Below, piece after piece: positions 41,965-48,983 of a stretch of 64,000 nucleotides of DNA. Source of the stretch: Sphingobacterium sp. lm-10 (lineage in GTDB: Bacteria > Bacteroidota > Bacteroidia > Sphingobacteriales > Sphingobacteriaceae); assembly GCF_023554555.1 (NCBI RefSeq), contig NZ_JAMJWC010000001.1:1550001-1614000 (forward strand), written 5' to 3'. The notes under the pieces are model-generated. The model searched no databases, had not been told where the DNA came from, and saw only the letters and a list, made by a program, of their open reading frames with translations. A program made the position numbers and the translations under genes. Each line of letters opens with the position of its first letter. Within the stretch, counting starts at the first letter, position 1.

Positions 41965-44880
41965 CTAAACTAATGCATCGTACAAAATCTCTACCGGATG
42001 GTACGCTCGCCGATGGGTACCATCGGCTACCTGATGTCGGCAGGAAGTACCGGCCGCCACAATCAGCGTCTCTGTATCCGCCTCTCGAACAGCAGGTAGC
42101 AAGACGAGTTCTGCGATTTTCATGGATACCTCGTAGTGCTCTTTCTCATATCCGAACGAACCCGCCATACCGCAACACCCAGATGGGATGAGCTCGATGT
42201 GATAGTTAGCAGGGAATGATACTATATTCGACGTGTGCTGCATTAGTTGAAATGCTTTTTGATAACAATGTCCATGAATTTTCAATCGCTTTTCATCCAT
42301 GGTGAAAGCGGTTTTGGCAATATTACCCCGTGACATCTCCCGATCCAGAAACTCATCAATCGTCAGTGCGTGTTGTGCCGCATGCTGTGCTTGTAATTTC
42401 CAGCCTGCATCCGCAAGATCTAAGTACTCATCCCGAAAAGTCAATATGGCCGAGGGCTCAATGCCGATTAGCGGTATTTTTTCGGTGATCAGCGATGAAA
42501 GAGCTTGCACGTTATACTTAGCCAACTGCTTTGCCTCTTTTACAAAGCCTTTAGATAAGTAGGTGCGTCCGCTCTCTTTGTGATTTGGGATAATCACTTC
42601 GTAACCTAACTTTTCCAACAACAAAATAGCTTTCTTTCCAATCGCTACATCATTATAGTTTGTGAATTCGTCACAGAATAAATACACCTGGCGATCTGTA
42701 AATTGTGGTTTAGCCTTCTTCGCGTGCCATTGCTTGAGCGTCGTATTTCCGACAGTGGGCAAGGAGCGTTTTTCTGCGAAGCCTAACACACGCTTAACGC
42801 CTGACGACAACATTGGTGAGCGCACTACTGCATTGTATAAAGGGGCAACCATGGAAGCCAACTGCTGCGATTTTGTAAAATTGGCAACTACTCTCGAACG
42901 AAAAGAAGGCCCAAATTGATCATAATATTGCTGTAGAAATTCAGCCTTCATCTTGGCCATATCTACCTGGGATGGGCACTCTGTCTTACAGGCTTTGCAG
43001 CTTAGGCACAGATCCATCACCTCCTTGATTTCCTGATGGGCAAAGCGATTTTTCTGCGCAGAAGAGGTTAAAAACTGGCGGAGGATATTGGCTCGTGCTC
43101 TTGTCGTGTCTTTTTCGTCGCGGGTCGCCATAAAGGATGGACACATCGTACCACCGCTTACCTCTGTCTTCCGGCAATCGCCCGAGCCAGAACATTTCTC
43201 CGCCAGCCGAAGAATTCCTTCTTGTTTTGTGAAATCAAAATAGGTAGTCACTTGTTCCTGCGGATTGCCGACTTCATAACGAAGCGCGGTATCCATCGGT
43301 GGGGTATCTACAATTTTCTGGCTATTGAAAATGCCAGATGGATCAAAGATATACTTCACTTGCTGCAGCAAAGCATATACTTCCTTACCGAGTACTTTAC
43401 CAATAAATTCACCTCGCAAACGGCCGTCGCCATGCTCGCCACTCAGAGATCCATTGTATTTTAAAACTAAGTCGGTGGTCTTTTCTAATATATCTCGGAA
43501 TTGCTTGACACCTTGTGAAGATTTAAGGTTCAAAAAAGGTTCGATATGCAGTTCACCAGCACCGGCATGCGCATAATAGGAAGCTTGAACACCTTCCTCG
43601 GCCAACAAGGCTTGCACATCCGACACATAAGCCGGCAAATCTTCTGGTGCCACAGCACAATCCTCTATCAAATTCACGGGCTGTGCATCACCAGGAAGAT
43701 TACGGATTAGTCCCAAACCTGCTTTGCGGACATCCCACACCAGCTGAGACTGATCGCCTATTACTAAAGGATAGGCGTACCCTAAGTTTTGTGTTTGTAA
43801 ATCTAACTTCAACGCTTCTGCCTGAGCAAACACCCCTTCTACTGTATCTGCACGAAACTCGACAATAAGCAACGCCGCTGGATCTCCCGAGATGAAAAAT
43901 CGATTATGCTGATAGGTAGGGTGCCCTACCGTAAAATCCAGGATATACTTATCAATCAATTCAGAAGCCTGCGGTGCGTGTTGCAAAGCGACCACGTTTC
44001 CATGCATACACGATATCATATCTGTAAAATGCACACAAAGCACACCCACCTGTGCTGGCGGCAACGACATGAGTTTTAATTTTGCTTCGAGCATAATGCC
44101 CAATGTACCTTCGGAGCCCGCTAGCAATTGACAGAGATCGAAAGGTCGATCTTCTTCGGCCAACAAATCCAGTGCGTAGCCGGTATTACGCCTTGTCAAT
44201 GTTTTCTTTGGATATCCTTTAGCGATCGCTGTTCGGTTAACTTTGTTTTTTAGCAGATCGTTTAACTTTCGGTAAATCTCTCCTTCCCGCGTGTTCAAAC
44301 TCAGCTTTTCGAGCAATTGCGTTGGCAGCAAAGCGGCCATCTCCATGCGCGATCCATCGTCCAATAGCAGAACTGCCGATAGCAAATTTTGACGCGTATC
44401 TCCCCAAACGATGGAGTGCAGCCCCGAGGAGTTATTACCGACCATCCCTCCTATCATAGCACGACTTGCGGTGGATGTCTCCGGGCCAAACATCAAACCG
44501 AATGGCTTCAAAAAAGCATTCAGATCATCGCGTATCACTCCGGGTTGTACACGCACCCATCCCTCTTCTTCATTTAATTCCAAAATATCCGTAAAGCAAC
44601 GCGACATATCCAACACGATTCCGTTGCCGACAACCTGTCCGGCCAAAGAAGTGCCGGCAGTACGCGGAATCAGCGTGACACGATGTATCTGGGCAAATTC
44701 AATTAGTTTTTGAATATCGGATTCATCTTCCGGAATAGCTACCGCCAAAGGCAACTCTTGATAGATCGAAGCATCGGTGGCATAGGCCATGCACATAGTT
44801 TGATGCGCGGGGATGTCTCTATCGAAAAAAAGTGCTCCTTGCAAAATATCTGAAAGTTGCCCTAATACGTCCTTGTTCAT
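41965..44880 (-). CDS. FAD-linked oxidase fused to Fe-S/CCG domain (GlcD-GlcF-like; D-lactate or glycolate dehydrogenase type)
   Basis: The 971-residue protein joins an N-terminal FAD_binding_4 (PCMH) domain, about 25-215, with TLIPRTAGTSLAGQ and a FAD_oxidase_C domain to about 540. An Fe-S part follows with CSGSGDCRK near 560 and CLSCKACKTECPSQ near 620, and C-terminal CCG blocks lie at GHCYQKAF near 870 and SGCCGMAGSFG near 900. This is the GlcD/GlcF pair in one chain, a class of membrane-associated dehydrogenases oxidising 2-hydroxy acids such as D-lactate or glycolate to the quinone pool. The exact substrate is not shown. It is divergent from an Lrp/AsnC gene, with three identical 11-bp sites in between. 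Confidence 0.9.
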   Translation of the reverse strand: MNKDVLGQLSDILQGALFFDRDIPAHQTMCMAYATDASIYQELPLAVAIPEDESDIQKLIEFAQIHRVTLIPRTAGTSLAGQVVGNGIVLDMSRCFTDILELNEEEGWVRVQPGVIRDDLNAFLKPFGLMFGPETSTASRAMIGGMVGNNSSGLHSIVWGDTRQNLLSAVLLLDDGSRMEMAALLPTQLLEKLSLNTREGEIYRKLNDLLKNKVNRTAIAKGYPKKTLTRRNTGYALDLLAEEDRPFDLCQLLAGSEGTLGIMLEAKLKLMSLPPAQVGVLCVHFTDMISCMHGNVVALQHAPQASELIDKYILDFTVGHPTYQHNRFFISGDPAALLIVEFRADTVEGVFAQAEALKLDLQTQNLGYAYPLVIGDQSQLVWDVRKAGLGLIRNLPGDAQPVNLIEDCAVAPEDLPAYVSDVQALLAEEGVQASYYAHAGAGELHIEPFLNLKSSQGVKQFRDILEKTTDLVLKYNGSLSGEHGDGRLRGEFIGKVLGKEVYALLQQVKYIFDPSGIFNSQKIVDTPPMDTALRYEVGNPQEQVTTYFDFTKQEGILRLAEKCSGSGDCRKTEVSGGTMCPSFMATRDEKDTTRARANILRQFLTSSAQKNRFAHQEIKEVMDLCLSCKACKTECPSQVDMAKMKAEFLQQYYDQFGPSFRSRVVANFTKSQQLASMVAPLYNAVVRSPMLSSGVKRVLGFAEKRSLPTVGNTTLKQWHAKKAKPQFTDRQVYLFCDEFTNYNDVAIGKKAILLLEKLGYEVIIPNHKESGRTYLSKGFVKEAKQLAKYNVQALSSLITEKIPLIGIEPSAILTFRDEYLDLADAGWKLQAQHAAQHALTIDEFLDREMSRGNIAKTAFTMDEKRLKIHGHCYQKAFQLMQHTSNIVSFPANYHIELIPSGCCGMAGSFGYEKEHYEVSMKIAELVLLPAVREADTETLIVAAGTSCRHQVADGTHRRAYHPVEILYDALV

Positions 44881-44994
44881 AAAACTTTTTACAATGGAAT
44901 ATGGATGAATGGTGTAGCAAACATAAATAAAACGATTGTGATTCTATCTATAATGATCGTTTTGATGAGCTCAAAATCAACACTATGACAATAC

Positions 44995-45097
44995 GAATAT
45001 TGTTCTAAATAAAATCACCTACACAGGATTATGTTCTATATAAAAAACTTAACATGAATATTATTCATAATTTACATAAAAACAACGAATAATATTC
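44995..45097. promoter_or_regulatory. Three copies of GAATATTRTTC between the oxidase and Lrp/AsnC genes
   Basis: GAATATTGTTC lies at 44995-45005, GAATATTATTC at 45056-45066 (within a 7-1-7 palindrome 45054-45068), and its exact reverse complement at 45087-45097. Start-to-start distances are 61 and 31 bp, close to six and three helical turns, as expected for sites wrapped by an Lrp-type multimer. The last site overlaps the expected -33 region of the Lrp/AsnC promoter. Confidence 0.6.
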
Positions 45098-45108
45098 ATA
45101 TCATTTCT

Positions 45109-45116
45109 TACTTTTG
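45109..45116 (+). promoter_or_regulatory. Candidate -7 promoter element of the Lrp/AsnC gene
   Basis: TACTTTTG matches TAnnTTTG and lies 7 bp before the ATG at 45124, which would give a near-leaderless transcript. No good TTG is seen upstream; the -33 region is occupied by the third operator-like site, consistent with autoregulation. Confidence 0.5.
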
Positions 45117-45123
45117 TGCCGCA

Positions 45124-45594
45124 ATGGAAAAAATTGAATACAATCTGGATCAGGTAGACTTGCATATACTTCGGATAATGCAGCAAAATGCTCGGACAAA
45201 CAATGCTGATATTGCACGTGAGTTGGGCATGGCACCCTCGGCTATATTAGAGCGTGTCAAGAAATTAGAACATAAAAATGTTATTCTGGAATACCATGCG
45301 CACATCAACCCAGATGCCTTGGATCAAAAGATGTTGTCTTTCATCTTTATCAAATCGCACGACAACATTGGGGACCAGCGGGTAGGTCTTTTGTTGGCGG
45401 AGATTCCCGAAGTATTAGAGGTTCACGACATTGCCGGAGATGATGGGTATTTAATTAAAGTGCGCACCAGCGATTCGGGAGGACTGGTTGATCTCATGCG
45501 TAATTCCCTTAGTCAGATTGACGGAATTGTATCTACACGCACCACCATTGTGTTAGAAACAGTAAAGGAAAGCCATAAACTGGTTATTCCATAG
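45124..45594 (+). CDS. Lrp/AsnC-family transcriptional regulator
   Basis: The 156-residue protein has an N-terminal winged helix (about 10-60, DLHILRIMQQNARTNNADIA and ELGMAPSAILERVKKLE) and a C-terminal ligand-binding RAM domain (about 75-150) with DIAGDDGYLIKVRTSD. Members respond to amino acids and often control a transport gene beside them. Here the EamA-type exporter follows after 24 bp. Its own promoter overlaps candidate Lrp sites, so autoregulation is likely. The divergent 2-hydroxy-acid oxidase may be a target too. Confidence 0.93.
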   Translation: MEKIEYNLDQVDLHILRIMQQNARTNNADIARELGMAPSAILERVKKLEHKNVILEYHAHINPDALDQKMLSFIFIKSHDNIGDQRVGLLLAEIPEVLEVHDIAGDDGYLIKVRTSDSGGLVDLMRNSLSQIDGIVSTRTTIVLETVKESHKLVIP

Positions 45595-45618
45595 TGTACA
45601 TATTTTAGATTTTTTATC

Positions 45619-46731
45619 ATGGTTAAACAACTGCAATCACCAATTGCGCTTATCGTATTCGCATATCTGGTCGTATATATTGTATGGGGATCTACCTTTT
45701 TCTTTATTGAAAAGGCGTTGCATGTTTTCCCGCCATTCGTAATTGGTTCTATACGCTTCTTGATAGCCGGAGCATTACTGATGGGATATTGTAAAATAAA
45801 AGGCTACCGACTTTTTGAGCGTACCGCTGTTAAGCAGGCTATGTTCGTAGGCTTCTTATTGCTATTTTTAGATATGGCTGCCGTAATCTGGTCTGAGCAA
45901 TATATCTCTAGCGGTATTGTCTCTATTATATCGGCTGCTACGGTTATTTGGTTTATCGTATTGGATAAACCACGTTGGAAAGAAAATTTTACAAGTCCAA
46001 CGACTGTAATCGGTCTGGTAATGGGCTTCATCGGTGTATTTATGCTTTTTGCAGAGCAAATCTTCAAAGGCAGCGACGATGAACACGATCAATCTATGAT
46101 TCTCATCGCCATGATTGTGATGACCATGGGTACCATTGCTTGGACCATCGGCTCTCTATATAGTAAATACAGTAGAAAACCTACTGATTATGATGATGAG
46201 AGCGAAGATAATAAATCACGCAAGCCAAAAGATTTGCATGTAAGCGTAAAAACTGCTTGGCAAATGCTGACCGCAGGTGTCGTCTTTACCGTCGTAGGGG
46301 CTACAAACGGCGATTATGCGCGTTTCGATGCGGCTAGTGTGCCTTTGGAGTATTGGGGTACGATCGTGTACTTAATTATTATGGGATCGATCTTGGCATT
46401 TAGTTCTTATATCTGGTTGTTACAGGTAAGGCCCGCCACAGAGGTGAGCACGCATGCGTATGTAAACCCTATCGTTGCTCTCCTACTAGCTCATTTTTTT
46501 ACAGATCATATCGTTACCGGACTACAGATCCTAGGCTTAAGTATTGTACTGAGTAGTGTACTATTGATGAACTGGAGAATGTATTCCGATAGCAAGCTGA
46601 TTCACAATTTTAAAAGAAAACGCCGTATCAAGAAGCTACGCAATATGGCTCCGAAAGCGAGTATCCCACGCATTGTAGAGATTGCAGAATTCGCAGAAAG
46701 CAACAAAAAAGAAAACGTTAAAAATATTTAA
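45619..46731 (+). CDS. EamA-family (DMT superfamily) transporter
   Basis: The 370-residue protein has two EamA repeats with about ten hydrophobic helices (about 10-140 and 200-320). It starts IVWGSTFFFIEKAL and has the inter-domain hydrophilic loop KYSRKPTDYDDESEDNKSRK (about 188-207), which is unusually long and acidic/basic, and a 45-residue basic/polar tail. Family members export amino acids or other metabolites. Co-location with an Lrp/AsnC regulator (24 bp) supports an amino-acid exporter; the substrate is not known. Confidence 0.9.
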   Translation: MVKQLQSPIALIVFAYLVVYIVWGSTFFFIEKALHVFPPFVIGSIRFLIAGALLMGYCKIKGYRLFERTAVKQAMFVGFLLLFLDMAAVIWSEQYISSGIVSIISAATVIWFIVLDKPRWKENFTSPTTVIGLVMGFIGVFMLFAEQIFKGSDDEHDQSMILIAMIVMTMGTIAWTIGSLYSKYSRKPTDYDDESEDNKSRKPKDLHVSVKTAWQMLTAGVVFTVVGATNGDYARFDAASVPLEYWGTIVYLIIMGSILAFSSYIWLLQVRPATEVSTHAYVNPIVALLLAHFFTDHIVTGLQILGLSIVLSSVLLMNWRMYSDSKLIHNFKRKRRIKKLRNMAPKASIPRIVEIAEFAESNKKENVKNI

Positions 46732-46910
46732 CATATCAGCTTGCAACATTCCGTTCTATCCTCGCGTCTTGAAGTTATGAAAGTAAGCGTATAAATCGGC
46801 AAAATGATATATTAAGAAGTCCGTGAGATTTTTACCGGTGAATCTCGCCAACTGACCGAATATAGCACTACGCTAGTCGAATAGCCATTTCGACCCAGCC
46901 ATTTGTACAC

Positions 46911-46918
46911 TACTTTTG
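46911..46918 (+). promoter_or_regulatory. Candidate -7 promoter element of the NTF2-like gene
   Basis: TACTTTTG matches TAnnTTTG, 31 bp before the ATG at 46950. The -33 element is not clear. Confidence 0.4.
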
Positions 46919-46949
46919 AAGAAACATTAAAACATAACTTCAAAACGAT

Positions 46950-47375
46950 ATGAAAAAGATATTCATCACCCTCACCGTAGCAATCTTGGTTAGTCTAAGT
47001 ATGAACTCCTTTGCTGCAACACTGGTAAATCCTTTAAAGAATTACAACACGAATCGTATCGTCGCTACGTATGTAGAGATGATCTCCGCTGGAAACTATG
47101 AGTGGAGCGAACACTTGCTCGCTAAAGATTTCGAGTATGTCAACGATTTAAACCGTACAAAGAACAATCGGTCTGAATACCTGAAATTCCTTAAAAAGAA
47201 CAAAGGTCTGAAGTATGATTGCGTATCCCGATATGAAATTTTAGATGAAGTAGGCAATACCAGTATTGCTAAAGCAACGATGGACTTCGGCCACTTCACC
47301 CGTGTAGACTACATCACATTAAGCCGAATTGATAATGGCTGGCAGGTGAGTAAAGTCGTGACCACTTACCCTTAG
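46950..47375 (+). CDS. Exported NTF2-like (DUF4440-type) protein
   Basis: The 141-residue protein has a signal peptide (about 1-23, cleavage after SFA) and an NTF2-like cone-fold pattern (IVATYVEMISAGNYEWSEHL, FEYVNDLNRTKNNRSEYLKF, VDYITLSRIDNGWQVSKVV). The family has many functions; no catalytic residues can be picked with confidence. A single-gene unit with its own candidate promoter and a strong terminator. Confidence 0.78.
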   Translation: MKKIFITLTVAILVSLSMNSFAATLVNPLKNYNTNRIVATYVEMISAGNYEWSEHLLAKDFEYVNDLNRTKNNRSEYLKFLKKNKGLKYDCVSRYEILDEVGNTSIAKATMDFGHFTRVDYITLSRIDNGWQVSKVVTTYP

Positions 47376-47403
47376 AAACTGGGTATTTTGTTTCAGTGTG
47401 TGT

Positions 47404-47432
47404 AAGCCTACATTTTTATGTAGGCTTTTTTT
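47404..47432 (+). terminator. Terminator after the NTF2-like gene
   Basis: AAGCCTACAT (47404-47413) pairs with ATGTAGGCTT (47418-47427), 4-nt loop, followed by a T-run to 47432. It lies 28 bp after the stop. Confidence 0.93.
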
Positions 47433-47498
47433 GTGCGTTATGCCATTAATTAAACCTTCCGGCCTTCTATTGGTCTGTTATTTGAGTATTCATTTATT

Positions 47499-48062
47499 AT
47501 GAGAAAGATCTTAATTACCCTACTTGTTGTACTTCTTTTAGGTTTTGCCGGATGGATGATCTGGAAAAGATTTAGTCCGGTAGACAATGTGGAATCCCGA
47601 CATCAAATATTGGTAGAGCGTATTGAAGCAATGGGCAAATTGGAATTAGTGAAGTACCGGCTAAGTGATGTGGTAGAACATAAAAACATCAGCGCATATC
47701 TGCCAGATGCCTCTGTATTGCTAATCGTGAAAGCGGATGCAGTGGGTTGTGTAAACTTAGCCAATATCACTCCCGATGACATTGAAGTAATCGGGGACTC
47801 CGTTACGATACAATTGCCAATACCTGAGATTTGCTATGTACGCATAGACCATGATAATTCACGTGTGTACGATACCAAAATGGCTTTCTTCCGCGAGGCA
47901 CAACTGGTTGATGCAGCATATAAGGCAGCCGAGACACAGATCACGAAAGAAGTAAGGCAATCAGACATTCTTGAGCAAACTAAGTCGAATGCGATCCATG
48001 TATTCAGGCCATTATTGCAGGGATTGGGTTATTCGAAGATAAACTTATCATTTGCTCGCTAA
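47499..48062 (+). CDS. DUF4230 family membrane-anchored protein
   Basis: The 187-residue protein has one N-terminal hydrophobic segment (about 4-24, basic start RKILITLLVVLLLGFAGWM). A periplasmic-type domain with the DUF4230 pattern follows (ELVKYRLSDVVEHKNI, VLLIVKADAVGCVNLANI, ICYVRIDHDNSRVYDTKMAFF, IHVFRPLLQGLGYSKINLSF). The domain is widespread but without a known activity. It is a single gene; a terminator lies 131 bp downstream. Confidence 0.85.
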   Translation: MRKILITLLVVLLLGFAGWMIWKRFSPVDNVESRHQILVERIEAMGKLELVKYRLSDVVEHKNISAYLPDASVLLIVKADAVGCVNLANITPDDIEVIGDSVTIQLPIPEICYVRIDHDNSRVYDTKMAFFREAQLVDAAYKAAETQITKEVRQSDILEQTKSNAIHVFRPLLQGLGYSKINLSFAR

Positions 48063-48193
48063 ATAAAATAGACAGCACAACAAGAGAATCGAATTGTTAA
48101 AGAAATGTTAACGATGACTATTCTCACAACATTCCATTTGTAAGGGCGTTTTAGTAGTATAATTTCATAATTTAGGTTAATAATTGGTTTGGT

Positions 48194-48229
48194 AAAGTCC
48201 TGAAACTCCCCGTTTCAGGACTTTTTTTT
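48194..48229 (+). terminator. Rho-independent terminator
   Basis: A perfect 13-bp stem (48194-48206 with 48212-48224), 5-nt loop TCCCC, is followed by T-run to 48229. It isolates the metal-efflux operon from the DUF4230 gene. Confidence 0.93.
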
Positions 48230-48358
48230 ATTATATGTCTTTTTAAGCTTCTTTTAGTAGTAATAACGATGTGTGATAATTATAAAATTCACAATTTAAA
48301 GTTCGTTGTATATCATATCACATTCTTTTTTATACCGTATCATTCCTAATAATTGTAT

Positions 48359-48373
48359 TATCTCGTTGAGATA
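48359..48373. promoter_or_regulatory. 15-bp palindrome upstream of the metal-efflux promoter
   Basis: TATCTC and GAGATA flank GTT in a perfect inverted repeat, about 85 bp before the -33 element. Possible operator; binding protein unknown. Confidence 0.4.
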
Positions 48374-48380
48374 GTTAGTT

Positions 48381-48405
48381 CTGATCATATACAATTTATG
48401 ATCAG
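48381..48405. promoter_or_regulatory. 25-bp palindrome upstream of the metal-efflux promoter
   Basis: CTGATCATA (48381-48389) and TATGATCAG (48397-48405) form a perfect 9-bp inverted repeat with a 7-nt spacer, centred about 65 bp before the -33 element. The size fits a dimeric regulator site. Confidence 0.5.
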
Positions 48406-48456
48406 TGAAAGCCTTTAATAGGCATAAAATTATTACACACAATTTTTATTTTTTTA

Positions 48457-48488
48457 TTGGGAATAACGAAGGTCATGTGCTAGTTTTG
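48457..48488 (+). promoter_or_regulatory. Promoter TTG-N21-TAGTTTTG of the metal-efflux operon, leaderless configuration
   Basis: TTG at 48457-48459 and TAGTTTTG at 48481-48488 match the Bacteroidota -33/-7 elements with 21-bp spacing. The GTG start at 48493 lies 4 nt after the -7 box, so the mRNA would begin at or next to the start codon. Confidence 0.65.
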
Positions 48489-48492
48489 CCGA

Positions 48493-48870
48493 GTGAAAAA
48501 GCTTTTTCTATACTTTTTTCTTGTTTTGGTAGCTGGGGAGTCTTTCATGCTCTGCCAGCTTAGCAAGTTACCTGCACTGTATAGTCATTTTGCATCTCAT
48601 CAGGACATCAACCCCAATGTCTGTTTCTCGGATTTCTTATCCATGCATTACTGGGGAGAGGATCTTCCAGATGATGACGACAAAGAAGATATGAAATTGC
48701 CATTCAAGCAATTTGATCTGAATGCTTTTTCCTTTGTATTCGTTTCCCACTGTCATGTTGCAGTAGCTATCCCTACAGTGCACCTCGTGCCAGACGTTTT
48801 TGGCCTGATGCCGCCCAATAATTACATACCGTCGTATAGCACTTCGTGTTTCCGCCCTCCACAAGCATAA
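48493..48870 (+). CDS. Small exported His/Cys-containing protein heading the metal-efflux operon
   Basis: The 125-residue protein starts with GTG and has a signal peptide (about 1-20). The mature chain has three or four Cys and several His residues, an acidic run (GEDLPDDDDKEDMKLPF), FVSHCHVAVAIPTVHL and a Pro-rich end (SCFRPPQA). I do not recognise a named family; small proteins ahead of CusA-type genes are common in Bacteroidota and may bind the metal in the periplasm. This is inference from position and composition. It lies 113 bp before the pump gene. Confidence 0.65.
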   Translation: MKKLFLYFFLVLVAGESFMLCQLSKLPALYSHFASHQDINPNVCFSDFLSMHYWGEDLPDDDDKEDMKLPFKQFDLNAFSFVFVSHCHVAVAIPTVHLVPDVFGLMPPNNYIPSYSTSCFRPPQA

Positions 48871-48983
48871 TTTCATTTAATCTTATTGTGGCCTAACACT
48901 TTTTAGGCTGAGCAAATGCACCTACTCAACGTGATTTATTCGTTGGGCATTTGTGCTATTTCAACATCCGAAATGAAATTTTT

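Larger units (their letters stand above)
48063..48492. other. 430-bp gene-free region between the DUF4230 gene and the metal-efflux operon
   Basis: No protein gene is seen. It contains a strong terminator (48194-48229), two palindromes (48359-48373 and 48381-48405) and a full promoter (48457-48488). The 131 bp between the DUF4230 stop and the terminator may be a long 3' UTR or hold a small RNA; no promoter-like element was found inside it. Confidence 0.6.
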
